Counted from the first letter of the stretch, positions 24,239-36,289 are shown. The stretch: 64,000 nucleotides of DNA from Varroa destructor (GCF_002443255.2 NW_019211456.1:14158229-14222228); one strand, 5' to 3'. Numbers and translations: made by a program. The notes: generated by a model from the sequence alone, not told the origin.

Positions 24239-24421
24239 ATGGTGGTGGTAGCCGAGGAACGGGGCGGCCGGCAATTGAGGCAAGCAGACATCAGCCATCT
24301 GCAAAATACACCTGTCAAGTGTACAAGGTTCTTGAGAGAGACAGTTCTGCAGGTCCTTTTTCGATCGCACTTCGGGACTCTGGACTTCGTACAGTGCACA
24401 CGTGTATACACTCGCTTGCAG
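24239..24421 (+). CDS. candidate first coding exon, product unknown
   Basis: Sixty bases after the predicted start site, and after a 10-codon upstream ORF, an ATG opens MVVVAEERGGRQLRQADISH and continues for 61 codons to a good donor CTTGCAG|GTAACT in phase 0. The frame itself extends upstream and downstream as a 154-codon ORF. The product is basic with scattered cysteines; no domain recognised. A 172-codon ORF covers the same region on the opposite strand and could equally be an accident of GC-rich promoter sequence. Confidence 0.3.
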
Positions 24422-25640
24422 GTAACTCCCAGTGTCGATCCCTTCCATCGTCCGCAAAGTTTATTATCTTGTTTTTTTACGCCCGACTATCAGCGTGCAA
24501 ACTTAGCTGGTTTCCACTCTGTGTTCGTACAAATGTTGAAGTTATTCGGGGATTGTAACTCTAAATCTAATAGGTACCCGTGTTATTTCTCAAAGTTGGT
24601 ACATGATATCCATAAATGTGCTGTAGGGTAATACATATTCTGCAACAGTTAGACGTAGTTTCAATAGTGGTACTGATGAAACACATCGAAGGGTAACAAT
24701 AAAATAGAGAATTCGAAAATTTTTTGTGCGCCTATTGTCATTAAGGAAAAAGCTGTAAGGAGGGCTTTTGCTACAACATTGTACTTCATGTACGTTAGCA
24801 ATCTTTCATTCATATCATCATAACAATCGTTCATTAACATAATTTGCATGATAAAGTTGCCGCAAGGTTCTTTCGGAATTACTCAGTAAATCCCGAGATC
24901 TGTCTATGGAACGAAGTTCGACACCTGTTAGCAGTTAGATGTTCAGAAAAACGCACGTCCATGGAATCTGGTCAGGATCACTACGACAGGAACAAATGAG
25001 GCCTGGACAATTAAAACGGATACAATTTGTTGCATGCCAATTGCTCGATATTGCTGTGGGCCGGCAATAGGAAAAACATTAACGAAAAGCTCCAGGCGTA
25101 ATCAAAATATGGTTATATTTTTTTTTCAAAATCTGCCTAGCTTACGCATACACTAAATAAAGCAAAACTTTCGTTGCAACTTCAACTATTTGAATTAGAA
25201 TAATGTCTCCCTCATTTACATGCATACTGTGTTAGCAGCAATATGGTAACAAACGTGTTGCAATTCACGAGATAGAATCCGATCCTTTAAGTTCTTCTGG
25301 TAAAGCAATTTGTGCTGTGAAATTAAGATTTCCACTGAGGCAACATCGGTCGATAAAATCAATAACTCGCTATGTATAAGCTATTAATGGACGCATGTGT
25401 AAGAACATCGAACCGACATTTCTAGCTGGAAGGCATTCATTCCATCATCACGATGGTCGCGAAACAGCAAAAGCGCCGTCCGTCGCCTTCAGAGCGACGA
25501 AAATCTGGGGCGTGCTGTTGTCGGATGAGTATTCCGATTATACGTAACGTGTTCATTTATTGAGAAGAGGTAGAGGGAGACATGTTGGAGTTTACCGCCG
25601 GTATCGCAGTATTGCTCCTTCTTTTATGGTCCTCCTGAAG

Positions 25641-26334
25641 GTATTGCGAACAAGTCGTTACGCGGTAGCGGGATACGATCCGTTAAGGACGCAAGATTAG
25701 TTTCCTTTTTCTCGTTGCATCATTCGAGTCAACGTCCTGCAACCCATTTCCACCCTCCGTCCCCCCCCTCGGAACAGAAGAGTCTAAATTAAATCACTAT
25801 GAAGCAGATGAGACCACCCTCAATAGGTAACAACAAAAGCCACTGCCGGTGCTGGCTTTATCAGGAGAACTCTACCAACTCTTGCGACGACAAGATGCAC
25901 CAACACAGAATAACATGTCTTTTCGCAGAACCGACTTGTCATAGACCACGGGGAAAAAATTGACAATGTAGGCGTGTGAGAAGGGGAGTATTGCGGACAA
26001 GTCGTTACGCGATAGCGGGATGCGATCCGTTGAGGACGCCAGATTAGCCTCCTTTTTCTCATTGCGTCATTCGTGTCAACGTCCTTCAACCCATTCCCCC
26101 CTACCCCCCGTAACAGGAGAGAGACGAAATCAAATCATCACTATGATGCAGACGAGACTACTCTCAATAGATAACAACTGAAGTCACTGCCGATGCTGGC
26201 TTTATCAGGAAAACTCTACTAACCCCTGCAACGAGGAGATGCACCAACACAGAATAACATGTGTTCTTTCGTAGACCCGACTTGTCACAGAGTACGGAGA
26301 ACAAATTGACAATGGAGGCGTGTGAGAAGAAGGG
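25641..26334 (+). repeat. tandem duplication, two 347-base copies
   Basis: The segment starting GTATTGCGAACAAGTCGTTA at 25641 recurs at 25988 as GTATTGCGGACAAGTCGTTA and stays alignable to the end of each copy (ACAATGTAGGCGTGTGAGAAG versus ACAATGGAGGCGTGTGAGAAG). Differences are scattered substitutions plus small indels in the C-rich tract. No frame is open through both copies, so it is probably noncoding or old transposon-derived DNA. Confidence 0.9.
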
Positions 26335-26620
26335 TCGTTTCCGTCGTTGTTACTACTGCCTTCGTCCGAGACGCTATATCGGATAAGGGGAGTGGTTGGG
26401 TAGATCTTAGACTAGAAGTACTAAATGCAGAGAAAGCAGGGGACTGAAACCGAGGAAATCAGGCAACACGGCACAACGTTTCATAGTCATCACAGAATGA
26501 GATGTCTATTGATGTGGTCCAATAGGGAGTACGGATATTTGGATTTAGCATAAACTAGATTTTCGGGACCTTGAGAGATAGCGAAGAAACAAGAGATCGT
26601 GACGGTAGAACGGGACTAGA

Positions 26621-26930
26621 AGGAGACGGCTCTGGCTGCGATCGTCCCGGATGGTAAGTGGGAGTATCTGGAGTACATCGTGACAACCAGCGGCAACCTG
26701 AGCAACAGACAAACAACAGCAAACATACGCTGCGACAGAAAGCAGAGCTGTATATAGTTCAGCCTTCGTGAACTAAACGGATAGCTATGTGCACTACACA
26801 AGGAACTCGAATTGCATAGGATTAGTAAATTATTGTTAAAACGACTGGGGTGGGCGTGTATAATGGACAAAAGGTATCCTCGCGAGAAGACTGTAGCAGA
26901 TTGGCTTGTCCGACTAAGGATATAAGGTTC
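26621..26930 (+). mobile_element. decayed non-LTR retrotransposon (reverse transcriptase C-terminal part)
   Basis: One frame reads VPDGKWEYLEYIVTTSGNLS followed by an Ile-Arg stretch, matching the F-x-Y-L-G-x-I-V-T-x-x-G ... I-x-x-R-I block found after the catalytic core of RTE/CR1-type LINEs. About 130 bases on, RLGWACIMDKRYPREK... VADW resembles the L-x-W-x-G-H-x-x-R-M-x-x-x-R-x-P-R ... W block near the end of the same proteins. Several stops interrupt it (for example TAG after RKQSCI), so it is a relic. Confidence 0.45.
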
Positions 26931-27616
26931 TCCAGGAAGCGGGACTTAAATTTCTGGCCATTTATCTTCACATGCAAATCTGATTTTGGAGCCAGTCAAA
27001 TGAAATCCACTTCTGGGAGGCAAAACAGGGAAATGGACAAGATAGAAAGCAAGCTAGTAAAAGCTAGTTTGTTTTCTGAACAGAGCGGACACGTATGAGT
27101 GCATCCGCGTGTAATGTGTGTGTATGTGCGCGTACATTTACATATGCTGTGTGCTATATATACATCTGTACAAATTAGTTTGTGAACCGTAGACGACCGC
27201 TCTCAGACTCGCTGTAATCTCGTCGCTAGGAAACTGCTTGCTTCAGCTTGAGATCGTTAAGCATCCCCATTTTCTGGGTTAGATTTCTTTGACTACCTTT
27301 TCGAGTTTAAATGTTTATGAGTTCGATGTTTAAATAATATCGGGCCAAGTAAGATTAATTAATTGCTTCCTGTTTTGTTTAATAATTAGTGTTAGCATGC
27401 TAGAAGAACTCTTGTTGGGTATAATGTAGAAATTCCTGAATTACATATTATCAAACAGGATATTGTAGTCAAATCCTTTTTCACGCTGCCACAGTCTTTT
27501 CACAGAAAAAGCACGACTCTCGATTATGAGCAAATCATGATCTAATATATTCGCAGTTCAGGAAGAATGGCGTGCACAAAAGGTCCGACTGCCTTTCTAT
27601 CATCTTTATTGCTCAC

Positions 27617-27705
27617 GTCGCTGTCAAGGCTGCGCCTACAAGAGGATATTAGCAATGGAGTTCCATCGGTCTCCTCTTGTTCAGTAGGAGCAGTCATCTG
27701 GCCTG
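27617..27705 (-). CDS. internal exon, product unknown
   Basis: Acceptor GGTGATCATTATTTTGTGTCTGCAG (a second AG three bases on gives a one-codon choice) and donor AGCGAC|GTGAGC. Only the frame with two leading bases is open, 29 codons: GQMTAPTEQEETDGTPLLIS to RRSLDSD, phase 0. It joins 27829-27942 when the inner donor of that exon is used, and 19682-19875 downstream. Acidic, low-complexity linker composition. Confidence 0.45.
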
Positions 27706-27828
27706 CTGCAGACACAAAATAATGATCACCAAAAACAGGCAGCCAAACAGGACGACACAAGGTCATCCTATCTGATAAGAAGTTCATATTGATGGCAAAA
27801 AACGATATAGCACGAAATTAAGACTTAC

Positions 27829-27942
27829 CATGTCTAGACCTGTACTTGATACGTATTCTTTACCTGAACCCTGACACCTATCGTTAACCCCATTTTCTGC
27901 TCCATGCTCAGGAGAGTGCATGGTTTCGCATTTCTGAACATC
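27829..27942 (-). CDS. internal exon with two possible donors
   Basis: Acceptor CTTTTCTCTAACGGAG; the phase 0 frame reads DVQKCETMHSPEHGAENGVN and remains open for 38 codons to a strong donor GACATG|GTAAGT at 27829. An inner donor GTTCAG|GTAAAG at 27864 ends the exon after 26 codons and one base, the phase that the exon at 27617-27705 needs. Both forms may exist. It follows 28436-28548 in phase 0. Confidence 0.45.
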
Positions 27943-28435
27943 CTCCGTTAGAGAAAAGCGCCAAGATGGGTCACTTTAAATCGTATCGTACTCTAGGCCT
28001 ATGCATATGCCCTTTTTCTAACAAATAATAGGCTTCGATCATCTAAGTGTACTGCCGCAGGACGATGTTCCTGGTAACATCTATCTACACATATTGGCAC
28101 GAAGGAACGCGCTGAGATGGAACGTTGAGTGTTTCTAGTTATTAGTAAACACTTCTATTAACTTTTCTATTGTTACCGAGCCTGTTTACACAAAACAAAT
28201 GTAAATAGACCTTAATCTAATTAATATTTGTGGCTTTAAAGTAGGAGCAACGCTAATGACATCAACGGAAGCGTCTCTCGTATCTTTGCAACCACAATTA
28301 ATTTTCTAATAACGATTTTTCGTGTTTATAGCTTAATTTATCGAATTCCCTTAACTTGACTGAGAACATATCAGATTTATCTGTTATTATTTTACTGTCA
28401 TTAGTATAAACGTTACGGCGAAAATATACTATTAC

Positions 28436-28548
28436 CTTTGCAGGGAGATGGCTGAAGACATCTTTAGCGGACTCGCCCTCGACGAAGACATACCGCGCTT
28501 CTTCATGCGGCGTTGAAGACCGCTCGATGGGCAGAGTCGGAAGGTTCA
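28436..28548 (-). CDS. internal exon, product unknown
   Basis: Acceptor CATTGCAATTCGTTGTTACAG and donor CTGCAAAG|GTAATA bound 113 bases. Two leading bases, then NLPTLPIERSSTPHEEARYV and FVEGESAKDVFSHLPAK, phase 0. Reads as an alternating beta-strand segment continuing the one in 29022-29139, with which it is in phase. Confidence 0.52.
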
Positions 28549-29021
28549 CTGTAACAACGAATTGCAATGTAAACGAAGTGAGAAGCGTCATCTAAAACAT
28601 TAATTCCAGTTGTTTGTTAATTACATGTAAAAGGCCGATCTAACCTCTGGCCATCTAAACAAAGAACATTTCTAGTTAAACAGTTGTAATGCAGAATTTC
28701 GGTTTAAATGAAAATCAGCAACCGTTATAATAACGAAGCTTCCATCGACTGTAAGTTTAACTTTGAACTTTAAGTTCATTTCTCTGTAATAGGCCTGAGC
28801 AGTCAAGGTGAGGTAGTTGAACTGGACGCACAAGTTTTCGATTTTTTTTTAAATTTAGTGTTGACAGATGCTTTTTTTTCGCAAGAGTATGTAACTAGTT
28901 GTTATATTAGCTAAGGCATTATATGATGTCGCTTAAATAAGTCGTGTACGCTTAAATAATGCCTCGACCGTCTTACTTTGATGAATACTAGTCTTCGATC
29001 TTGACAATAGATTCAACTTAC

Positions 29022-29139
29022 CTGTGTATGTTCCACCTGAAAGGATTCCAAGTTGAGTATCGATGAATGGATGGCTAAGGGTTACTCGAGTACGGGTCGA
29101 ACGAACTATCCTCAAAGGGAACTGCTTTCCGCGGATTGC
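29022..29139 (-). CDS. second exon of the 33.7 kb secreted/membrane protein gene
   Basis: Excellent splice sites: acceptor CGTCCTCCTTCCGTCTGTTAG and donor CATACACAG|GTAAGT, enclosing 118 bases. The phase 0 frame is open for 39 codons: AIRGKQFPLRIVRSTRTRVT, then HPFIDTQLGILSGGTYT, one base left. Phase 0 is what the first exon at 32965-33669 requires, and the remaining base plus TG of the next exon gives Val. The basic run RIVRSTRTR could be a processing or binding site. No family recognised. Confidence 0.55.
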
Positions 29140-32100
29140 CTAACAGACGGAAGGAGGACGACAGAGTAATAAAAGATCAGACACTGTTTGTTTATGTCGC
29201 CCTAGAAGGTGGCCGCACGCGCACGCGAAGCCGTTCACTGAATAGGTCAAAAATGGCATATGAAAGTAAACACTTGAGAGGAAAAGCATGGTTTTTCCTT
29301 TATCAAAGAGTCAGGTTTTTCAGCTTCTCAGTTAGACGCAACGTAATATGCGGCTCCAGTCCATGGCCCGATCACACGAACAAGTCAAAAATTGTGTGAC
29401 GCTATCAATACGTGATGATAAGATGCCGTTCTTCTATTCGTAAGTTACTGATATCCCGATAATGGAGAATTTCTTTGAAAAGAACGCCTGCGAAAATGTT
29501 ACAATGTCAAGTAATATGACCGAGGAAAATCCAGTACGCGTTTCCTTTTCCAAATAAAACAAACTTTGTTTAAGTTAGTTCTGAACTTTTTTCTCTTGCG
29601 AAGCCTATGCTATGCGCCGCCTAAAGAACTTGATGAGGTGTTTCCCACAGACTCAGGATCTTCACTGTTTAAAAAAAAGCTTATCTATATTTTTTTCCAA
29701 ACGCCTCAAAACAACTTAAAATAGCTCCTAGAGAATCTTTTATAGAACCCTGACGATTGTCAGCAAATGGTCTTGTGTTGTTGTCTTACAAATTTCTCTA
29801 AGGTCAATGTACGCTCCTTTGCCTCCGAGTGCGCACGCTAATAGGTGGTCAAATGCATTAAAAACTGCTACTTCTAATGATCAGCCGCTACCCATAATGA
29901 AGAAGAAACTTTTTTCTGCAATGAATGTATGTGCAGGACCTAATAGATAGCTTCCTGTTGTTTAAGTTTTGCCTATACTAATGTAAGTTATCGAGTAACG
30001 CTGTGTTTTCCACCGGTTTCAAAGGCCTTATACGTAATGGACACCCATCAGAACTGAGAGCTCGTGTCAAATGCACCGATTTGATGACCTACATGGGCTT
30101 TTAGTGCTAACAAAGAAATTGCACACTTTTTTAAATGTCTTAAATAACCATTGTGCAAAAATTTCACAATTATACAATAATATTGCAGTAATGATATATA
30201 GGTGAGTGTCAATAAAAAAATCGCACGAAATCTCTAGTGTCATCTTCTACTGACTGAAACTTAAATTTCACACGGTGGTCGACCTGTACATACGTGTACT
30301 AACATTTAATGTTCATTTCCAGTTTAACATTAATAAGCTCTAGATAGATGTGTACAACTCAAAGGTTTTTTACTTTGTTCTATGGCAAAAATATATTTTG
30401 ATAACAATGTCGTTCATACGTTTTCGTTCGAAAGCCACATGGACCGTATATCGGCGGTATAGAATCGGAGTCAAATCTTCTAGTGTATTACACGATGCTT
30501 TCAGGGTCTATCGCAGTGTTTTACCTAGCCTACTTCTCAGATCTATTTATTATAAATAGTAGTAATAGCAGTACTGGATGACACCGCAAGTCATCACGGA
30601 ATTGTGAGCGTTTTCTGAATGAAGGTCGGACAGATTTAAGCGTAAACGTAAAGTATGATGAGACGGAATAAGCGCAGAAGAGAAAGGCTACGCAAACGGC
30701 TTTTGTCACCGTTATGGGCCTCTGTCCAAATCTTAACGGCAAATGAGGTCAGAGCAGGTTCTGTGTGGCAATTTGTCTCTGTTATGATTGGCACTGCTAA
30801 CTAGTATCTACAAGATATATTATGTTTGTGTGTTTTGAGATCGAAATACATGCACCCTGATTCGATCACAGCGAACATTGAAGTACGGAAGCGCCCTCTT
30901 CATCGAGGATTAAAAAAATACCTGAATTTCTTGGAAACAACCGCACAACTCGCATAAAAACGAGGGTTTTTCTATGTGCAGAGTTTTTCGCGGTTGTCGC
31001 ATACTAATCGGCGATATTATTCGAAGCCTTCCGCAGTCACCTTCAAATGTAGACGGAGTGTTATACTCCTTATTTTTAGAACCAGTGCGTGTTGTTGTAA
31101 ATTCGTAGCGGACCTTTAACGAAGTTACACGAGCAGGTCGGGAAACAATAAAATGTGTATTTAGGTAAATTCCAATTGACGCATCAAATAATAAGAGCCA
31201 AAAAATTATAGATTTTACGTTGTAAATACTTTTTTTTCTTTTTTTTTAGATATTCTGAAGCGAAGGCTTCGAAGAGTTGAAGTCGATCTTATACTACAAG
31301 CTACGCAAGAAAATTATAAACGTGTGGGACCTTTTTTTTTGGTATATCAACACTGTGCACCTTTTCTAAGAGGAACAACGGTATAACGTAGTTAATGTGG
31401 GAAAAAATAGAGAAATACCAAAGTAGTTTTGCTCAGAATAGCCTAAGCAGAAGCAAGTAAGAAGTTTGGTTAAATTTACGGATTTGTGACCGCTGTCATG
31501 GAAGTAAACACTAAATAAGAGACGAAACCGCACTCAGAAAACGGTTACGCTGCGCTGGCTCGTCCCAATATTATTGCTATGTCTTAAGGTCTAATGGATT
31601 TATCAATCCTTGTCGAAATCTTGAAAATAATGAATGACCATTAATATCACAGGGAATTGAAATTTGTAAATATACCTTCATTGGATTAACAACTACTTTA
31701 CAAGTTACCGAACGGTGTACTAAAACGTTTGCAATTATTGTTAGTTCAGCAGGCTCTAACCTGGGGGTACGTATTGTGATAAAAAGGAATACGCATTGCC
31801 CTCGATATTGAGAAGCAGGAGTACACATAAGATGCTTCCACTTAGGACCGACAAGTGTTGCACTTTAATTTTACTTGTTTTTTTTTCAGATTTAAACATT
31901 GTTCTCTTACATTTTGAAGCTCCCCATGGTGGCGTCCATTGACATTGCAAGCCATACCTCATATATGGCCTTGGACGTATCGACTTAACAGTGTCGATGT
32001 CCTGCTAAAGCTTTGTGTCGAGTAAAATAACCTTGAGACATCTATCTACATGCGTACCCTGGGAAACTAATGATCGATCGTAGTTATTATACTAAGTTGT

Positions 32101-32964
32101 CGTTAGCTTACTGCGGGCGTTTGTTTGAGCACAAAGCCTCTACCCACTGTCTAGCCCTCTTTGTCCACATGGATCTTAAATAATTTTTTATTTACTTATG
32201 GCTAGAGTTTTTTCTTGATTCACATATGATTAAAGTTCCAATAGGGGAGTTTAAGACATTAGTTCAGGGACACCAAGGCATCTTTAAGCCCGGGCAACTA
32301 TTCAACTTCTCGAATTTATCGACACGTCAAATCTAAACCATCTAAATAACTACAATAATATGGCAGTGCGATGCCACTAAGTATCCGGTAAAGTGGCGAA
32401 CGAGGCACAGCATGAAAGATGATTAGAAAGAAAGTCGATTTCTACAAAGATTTTGTTTGTTTCTGTTTATCAATACATATACAATGCACGAAGGCTTCTG
32501 TTTAGATGATAGATAGATTTTTCCTTTGGAGGGTGAAAGGTGGCAGTATGGCGGCGGGTGAATGTCAATAAATCTGTTATTATTTGATCGATAGCAATAA
32601 ATGGCCATCTTAGCGGTGACGCATCTCTTCATTGTGCGCGTGCACCATAGATCCGTATATATGATAAATAATTGTCGTCGTCCAAGGAGCTGTGCTATTC
32701 GTTGACGATCATTGGCCACCATGAACGCTGTGGATAGGACAAAGTTATGGTCATCATTTGTTTGAACGTTTCGGGTACGCTATACTGCACGGCACATCTC
32801 GTTCCAACGTCTCAAAACCTTGACTAATCCGGTTAGTTAAATCTATGGTGTAACATTAAGAGTATGCGTAAGGAATAGTCTGTTCGCTAGTCACAACATA
32901 AAAAAGGCAGTATGGTTAACCAACACCGTACGCGGAATTAAGAAAACCGTGAGCCGATACGCAC
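29140..32964. other. intron of the minus-strand gene; nothing else supported
   Basis: No intervening exon is needed by phase. A minus-strand frame at 31756-31962 has a signal-peptide-like stretch (HLSVLSGSILCVLLLLN) after MFKSEKKTSK but no convincing donor. Plus-strand frame 29136-29399 (87 codons, no ATG start) lacks splice support. Confidence 0.4.
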
Positions 32965-33669
32965 CTGTAGAAAATTCGAGCAATTAGCTAGTCTTGACTG
33001 CTGAATAGGCAGGTAATTAATGGGAGAATCGTGGGCAGCGTGAAGATCATTGCTACTACGATAAACTCCATACTTGATTTCGCCATCCTCCGTTTCGGAT
33101 TCGATTTCTTTTGCAAATGACGATTTTTTACGAAGGTGTTCGTTGTCGCCGCCGTCGCTAGCGATGGCCTGATCTGGCCCAGCATCACTGCGGCCGTCCA
33201 GTAAGCCTTCGCCGTCTCGACTTTCGCCGTGTTCAAATAACGCTTGGCCGTCAAGCGGTCTTGTCGCACTTCCACGAGCATCCCCTCCGTAGTTATCGGC
33301 CGAGACGACTGTTCGGTACGGATATCGCTGCGGTTCAAGTTGTACAGTGTCCATCGCCTGAGGACTGTGAACAGCAGAGCTATGGACACCGTTTCTGGGA
33401 GAAGCGCCACCTTCTGTATGATACGACGACACAAAATATGGAGGGACGTTGCGGTTGACGTCTGCGGTCAAGGCTTGTTGATGCTGTTGAGGGGGGCTTG
33501 CATGAACTTGCTTTGGGTGGATTTTGACGGCGATAGTTGACGACGACGTCACCTCAGCAGCAACAGCGGCTGAACCCCCCGGAGGGAGACCTCGCGACAG
33601 CCACACCAGCCAGCATAGCACTGTAAAGAGGATCCAGGCAAAACAAAACGAGAAAGATATAATTGCCAT
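32965..33669 (-). CDS. first coding exon: signal peptide and long hydrophilic N-terminal region
   Basis: The longest ORF of the window. An ATG at 33669 starts MAIISFSFCFAWILFTVLCW, a strong signal peptide or signal anchor, then a Ser/Ala/Gly/Gln-rich segment with HPKQVHASPPQQHQQ, an acidic stretch SESETEDGEIKYG-like near residue 190-200, and ends SRLANCSNFLQ at a CTACAG|GTGCGT donor, 235 codons in phase 0; beyond the donor the frame stops after eight more codons. The low-complexity middle predicts disorder. Two Asn-x-Ser/Thr sites fit secretion. It is the 5' end of a minus-strand gene continuing at 29022-29139. Function unknown. Frames 32988-33434 and 33244-33540 are shadows of it. Confidence 0.75.
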
Positions 33670-36150
33670 TTCACTGGTATTATAGGTATGAATTGGAGCT
33701 GCATCATATTCGTGAAATTGAAATCTGTCGGTTCGTATCCGGTTCTTGAGAGAAGCATAATATAACCAGTTGTACGACTTGATTGAAACAAGTATTTTTT
33801 TCTAATTATCTAAATGATAATGACTAATTACAAAACTAAGCGAAATATTTATTGCTATAATATCGCAATTAATGTAAATAATTAGAAAATATAACGAAAT
33901 TTTAATTATGATTTTTATTCGAAGACCTTACTAAAACCCATCTATGCGATGTATAATTGTTTTCGTTTGAAAATAAATTGATCTGTCTATCTTCTTTAGA
34001 TACAATAAATACTAAAAGGCTGTCGTGCTTTAAAAAGCCTACGTCTATTGTCAGTCCAGCTTGAACCATATTGACGTAAAATAATTTTTACTACTTTTCC
34101 TGTTTTCCGCTGCAACATCCAAATCTGAACCGTCAACTCTAACACGGTGCTACATTTCTTCTTGCTATTGTCACCATATGATCATTACTATGATTTAATG
34201 TATACCAATATGAGTGGCCAACGGTGCGCTAACGTGTATCTTCTATAGAATTAAGGTAATTGTACCCGATCAGGCTACATAGAAAGCGCGTCAGCAAATA
34301 TCACCTTTGGGCAGAACTGAAGTCGGAGGCTGAACCATGAAAAATTACATGTTTTTCTTGACTGCTGATTAAATCATGTAATGATCGTATATTTCTATCA
34401 TGCTGTCGCATTGAAGACTCCGCTACAGATACATCGATCCCTTCAACGAAAGTCTTTCGGAATTCATTCATTTTATCGTATTAGCATGAATTACCCGTTG
34501 TCAAACGCTGGGACACAAGCCAACACTGGATGTAAACAAGTCACTCTTGAGTGACCAATTACCTGATGACGGTCCAGGAAGCACCGCAGCTCATCTCGAT
34601 TTTATCCAACCCTTGTCAAGATTAAACCACCGACACCATTCCCTCGAGATTGCTTTAGTTAGTTTTCTATGGGGGCTATCAAGGTAACGACTCAGCCAGC
34701 AAATATCGCTAAAATAGAATACTACGGTTCATTCGGACCTTAGGATACCGCACTGAATTTGGTATATTCTTCAGTGCCACTAGTGTGTGTAGGGGAAAAC
34801 TAAAAGATCAATTCCCTTTGTTTTGGCACTTCATCTTGATTAATATAATGAACTGTGGCAATAATATAACGACAATGATCGGTGTAGTGATACGGTCAAT
34901 GGGTAACCCGCGGAGTGCTACTAAGTCCCAGTGTATCTAGCCCTTACATAATATTGAGAACTTACGCTGTATATCGTGCAGCGGACATAAGATATTTTTG
35001 GTCTATACTTATCGGGTAGTATTTCTTTGAAAAAGAAATTTGTGCGTGAAATAAGTTATTCGACAATTGTCCGCCTAGCATAGTTAATTTGAAGGCCATG
35101 GTCAATTAGCAGCTAGAACACCGATGAAGTTAGTTGATTAACCTAACTTAAGTGATTGTTCATTAGGGTGCATTTCTGCCAAGTAGTTTTTCTTAGTAAA
35201 CTAACCGTAGGAGTCATACTATAAATAAAACTTCAACTTTGAAAAATCGCTATTTTTATTTCATAAGTTACGTTGTTCTCCAATCTGACCTTATTTATTG
35301 CAGGACGCACAGCTTCGCTCATTACAGCTCTGAGTTTTAAGCAACGCAGTCGAACATTTTAGCTTGGAAAATGTACAAAGGCTTTTTTACAAAACGTGCG
35401 TAATAGGTTTATGGTCAGATTTCTTCAATTATTAGCTGACTCTTCACACTCGCGCTTATATAAGTTGCCACCTGTGTCTTTCGTATATGCCGCTACCGCT
35501 CACAGCAGTGGCAGGCTAAACCGTCGTCGTTCTCGCTGCCGAATGTAAGGCTGACGTCGATACTTAGAGGGGAATGGATGAGAAGGGACGGCAATTGTGT
35601 CGGTGCTCAGCTTTGGCGAGCTCGAACCAAGCTGACGCCGCTACAGCCTTAAACCAACTAGGGAATATGCAGGCCCGATAGGCGCCAATGCGGCACATTG
35701 ACATTGGACTTGGGTTTGAGCCAGTGTTTGTTCAAAGTCGGCCGCGGAAAATTTGTGTGGGTCTTTATACAGACACTGTGAGCGAACAGTTAGAAATGTT
35801 TGTAACTGATGTTGTTTAACCGTTCATTTTTTGTTTTATACCCATCCATGAAAAACTATGGATGAGCATGGTCCGCAAATTCAGCACAGTAAAATGTAAA
35901 AAAATAGCTTAAGCTTAAGGCTTACTGAACACAGAACGCCAAAGGTGTCCAATACAAGGTGGACGACGATGCAAAACGACAAAAATTTATTTTTGTTTGT
36001 TACTTACTAACTAAATTAGACCTAAGCTGAAGCGGGTTTTCTTTGGCCTGTTGTGTATTACTTTGTTGAAATAGTTTGTAAAACTGAGTTGCTGTATGAG
36101 AAGTTTTCGACAATATCCTACCTTCCCTTTATTTCTATTCTGGTTATGAG
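33670..36150. other. upstream flank of the 33.7 kb gene; possible 5' exon
   Basis: AT-rich. On the minus strand an ATG at about 34587 opens MSCGASWTVI and runs into a fair donor CATCAG|GTAATT, a possible alternative or 5' exon, unsupported otherwise. No clear TATA element with initiator was found before the ATG at 33669. Confidence 0.35.
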
Positions 36151-36250
36151 TAAAAGGAGTCTAGACGCCAGCGGTCAGAACGAAAATTGGAAAGTGCTCA
36201 ACGTTGTTCGGTTATCAGATTTTGCGGATTGGTATCCCACGTTCGTATAG
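36151..36250 (+). CDS. candidate 3'-terminal exon, product unknown
   Basis: A strong pyrimidine tract (TACCTTCCCTTTATTTCTATTCTGG) precedes the AG at 36149-36150. The frame with one leading base gives KRSLDASGQNENWKVLNVVR and DFADWYPTFV, then TAG. An AATAAA lies 34 bases after the stop and is followed by a T-rich stretch, the expected order for a 3' end. The upstream exons were not found; this could end the transcript starting at 24177, but that is only a guess. Confidence 0.38.
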
Positions 36251-36283
36251 GGTTCGCTCATAGCCTCATCTTGTCGTGAATAT

Positions 36284-36289
36284 AATAAA
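36284..36289 (+). promoter_or_regulatory. poly(A) signal AATAAA
   Basis: AATAAA followed by TGTCTGATTTATTTCC, close behind the stop at 36250; fits a short 3' UTR for the exon at 36151-36250. Confidence 0.35.

Noticed and set aside
32988..33540. 148- and 98-codon ORFs overlapping the 33 kb first exon.
   Set aside because: Shadows of the 243-codon frame, which has a signal peptide and a donor.
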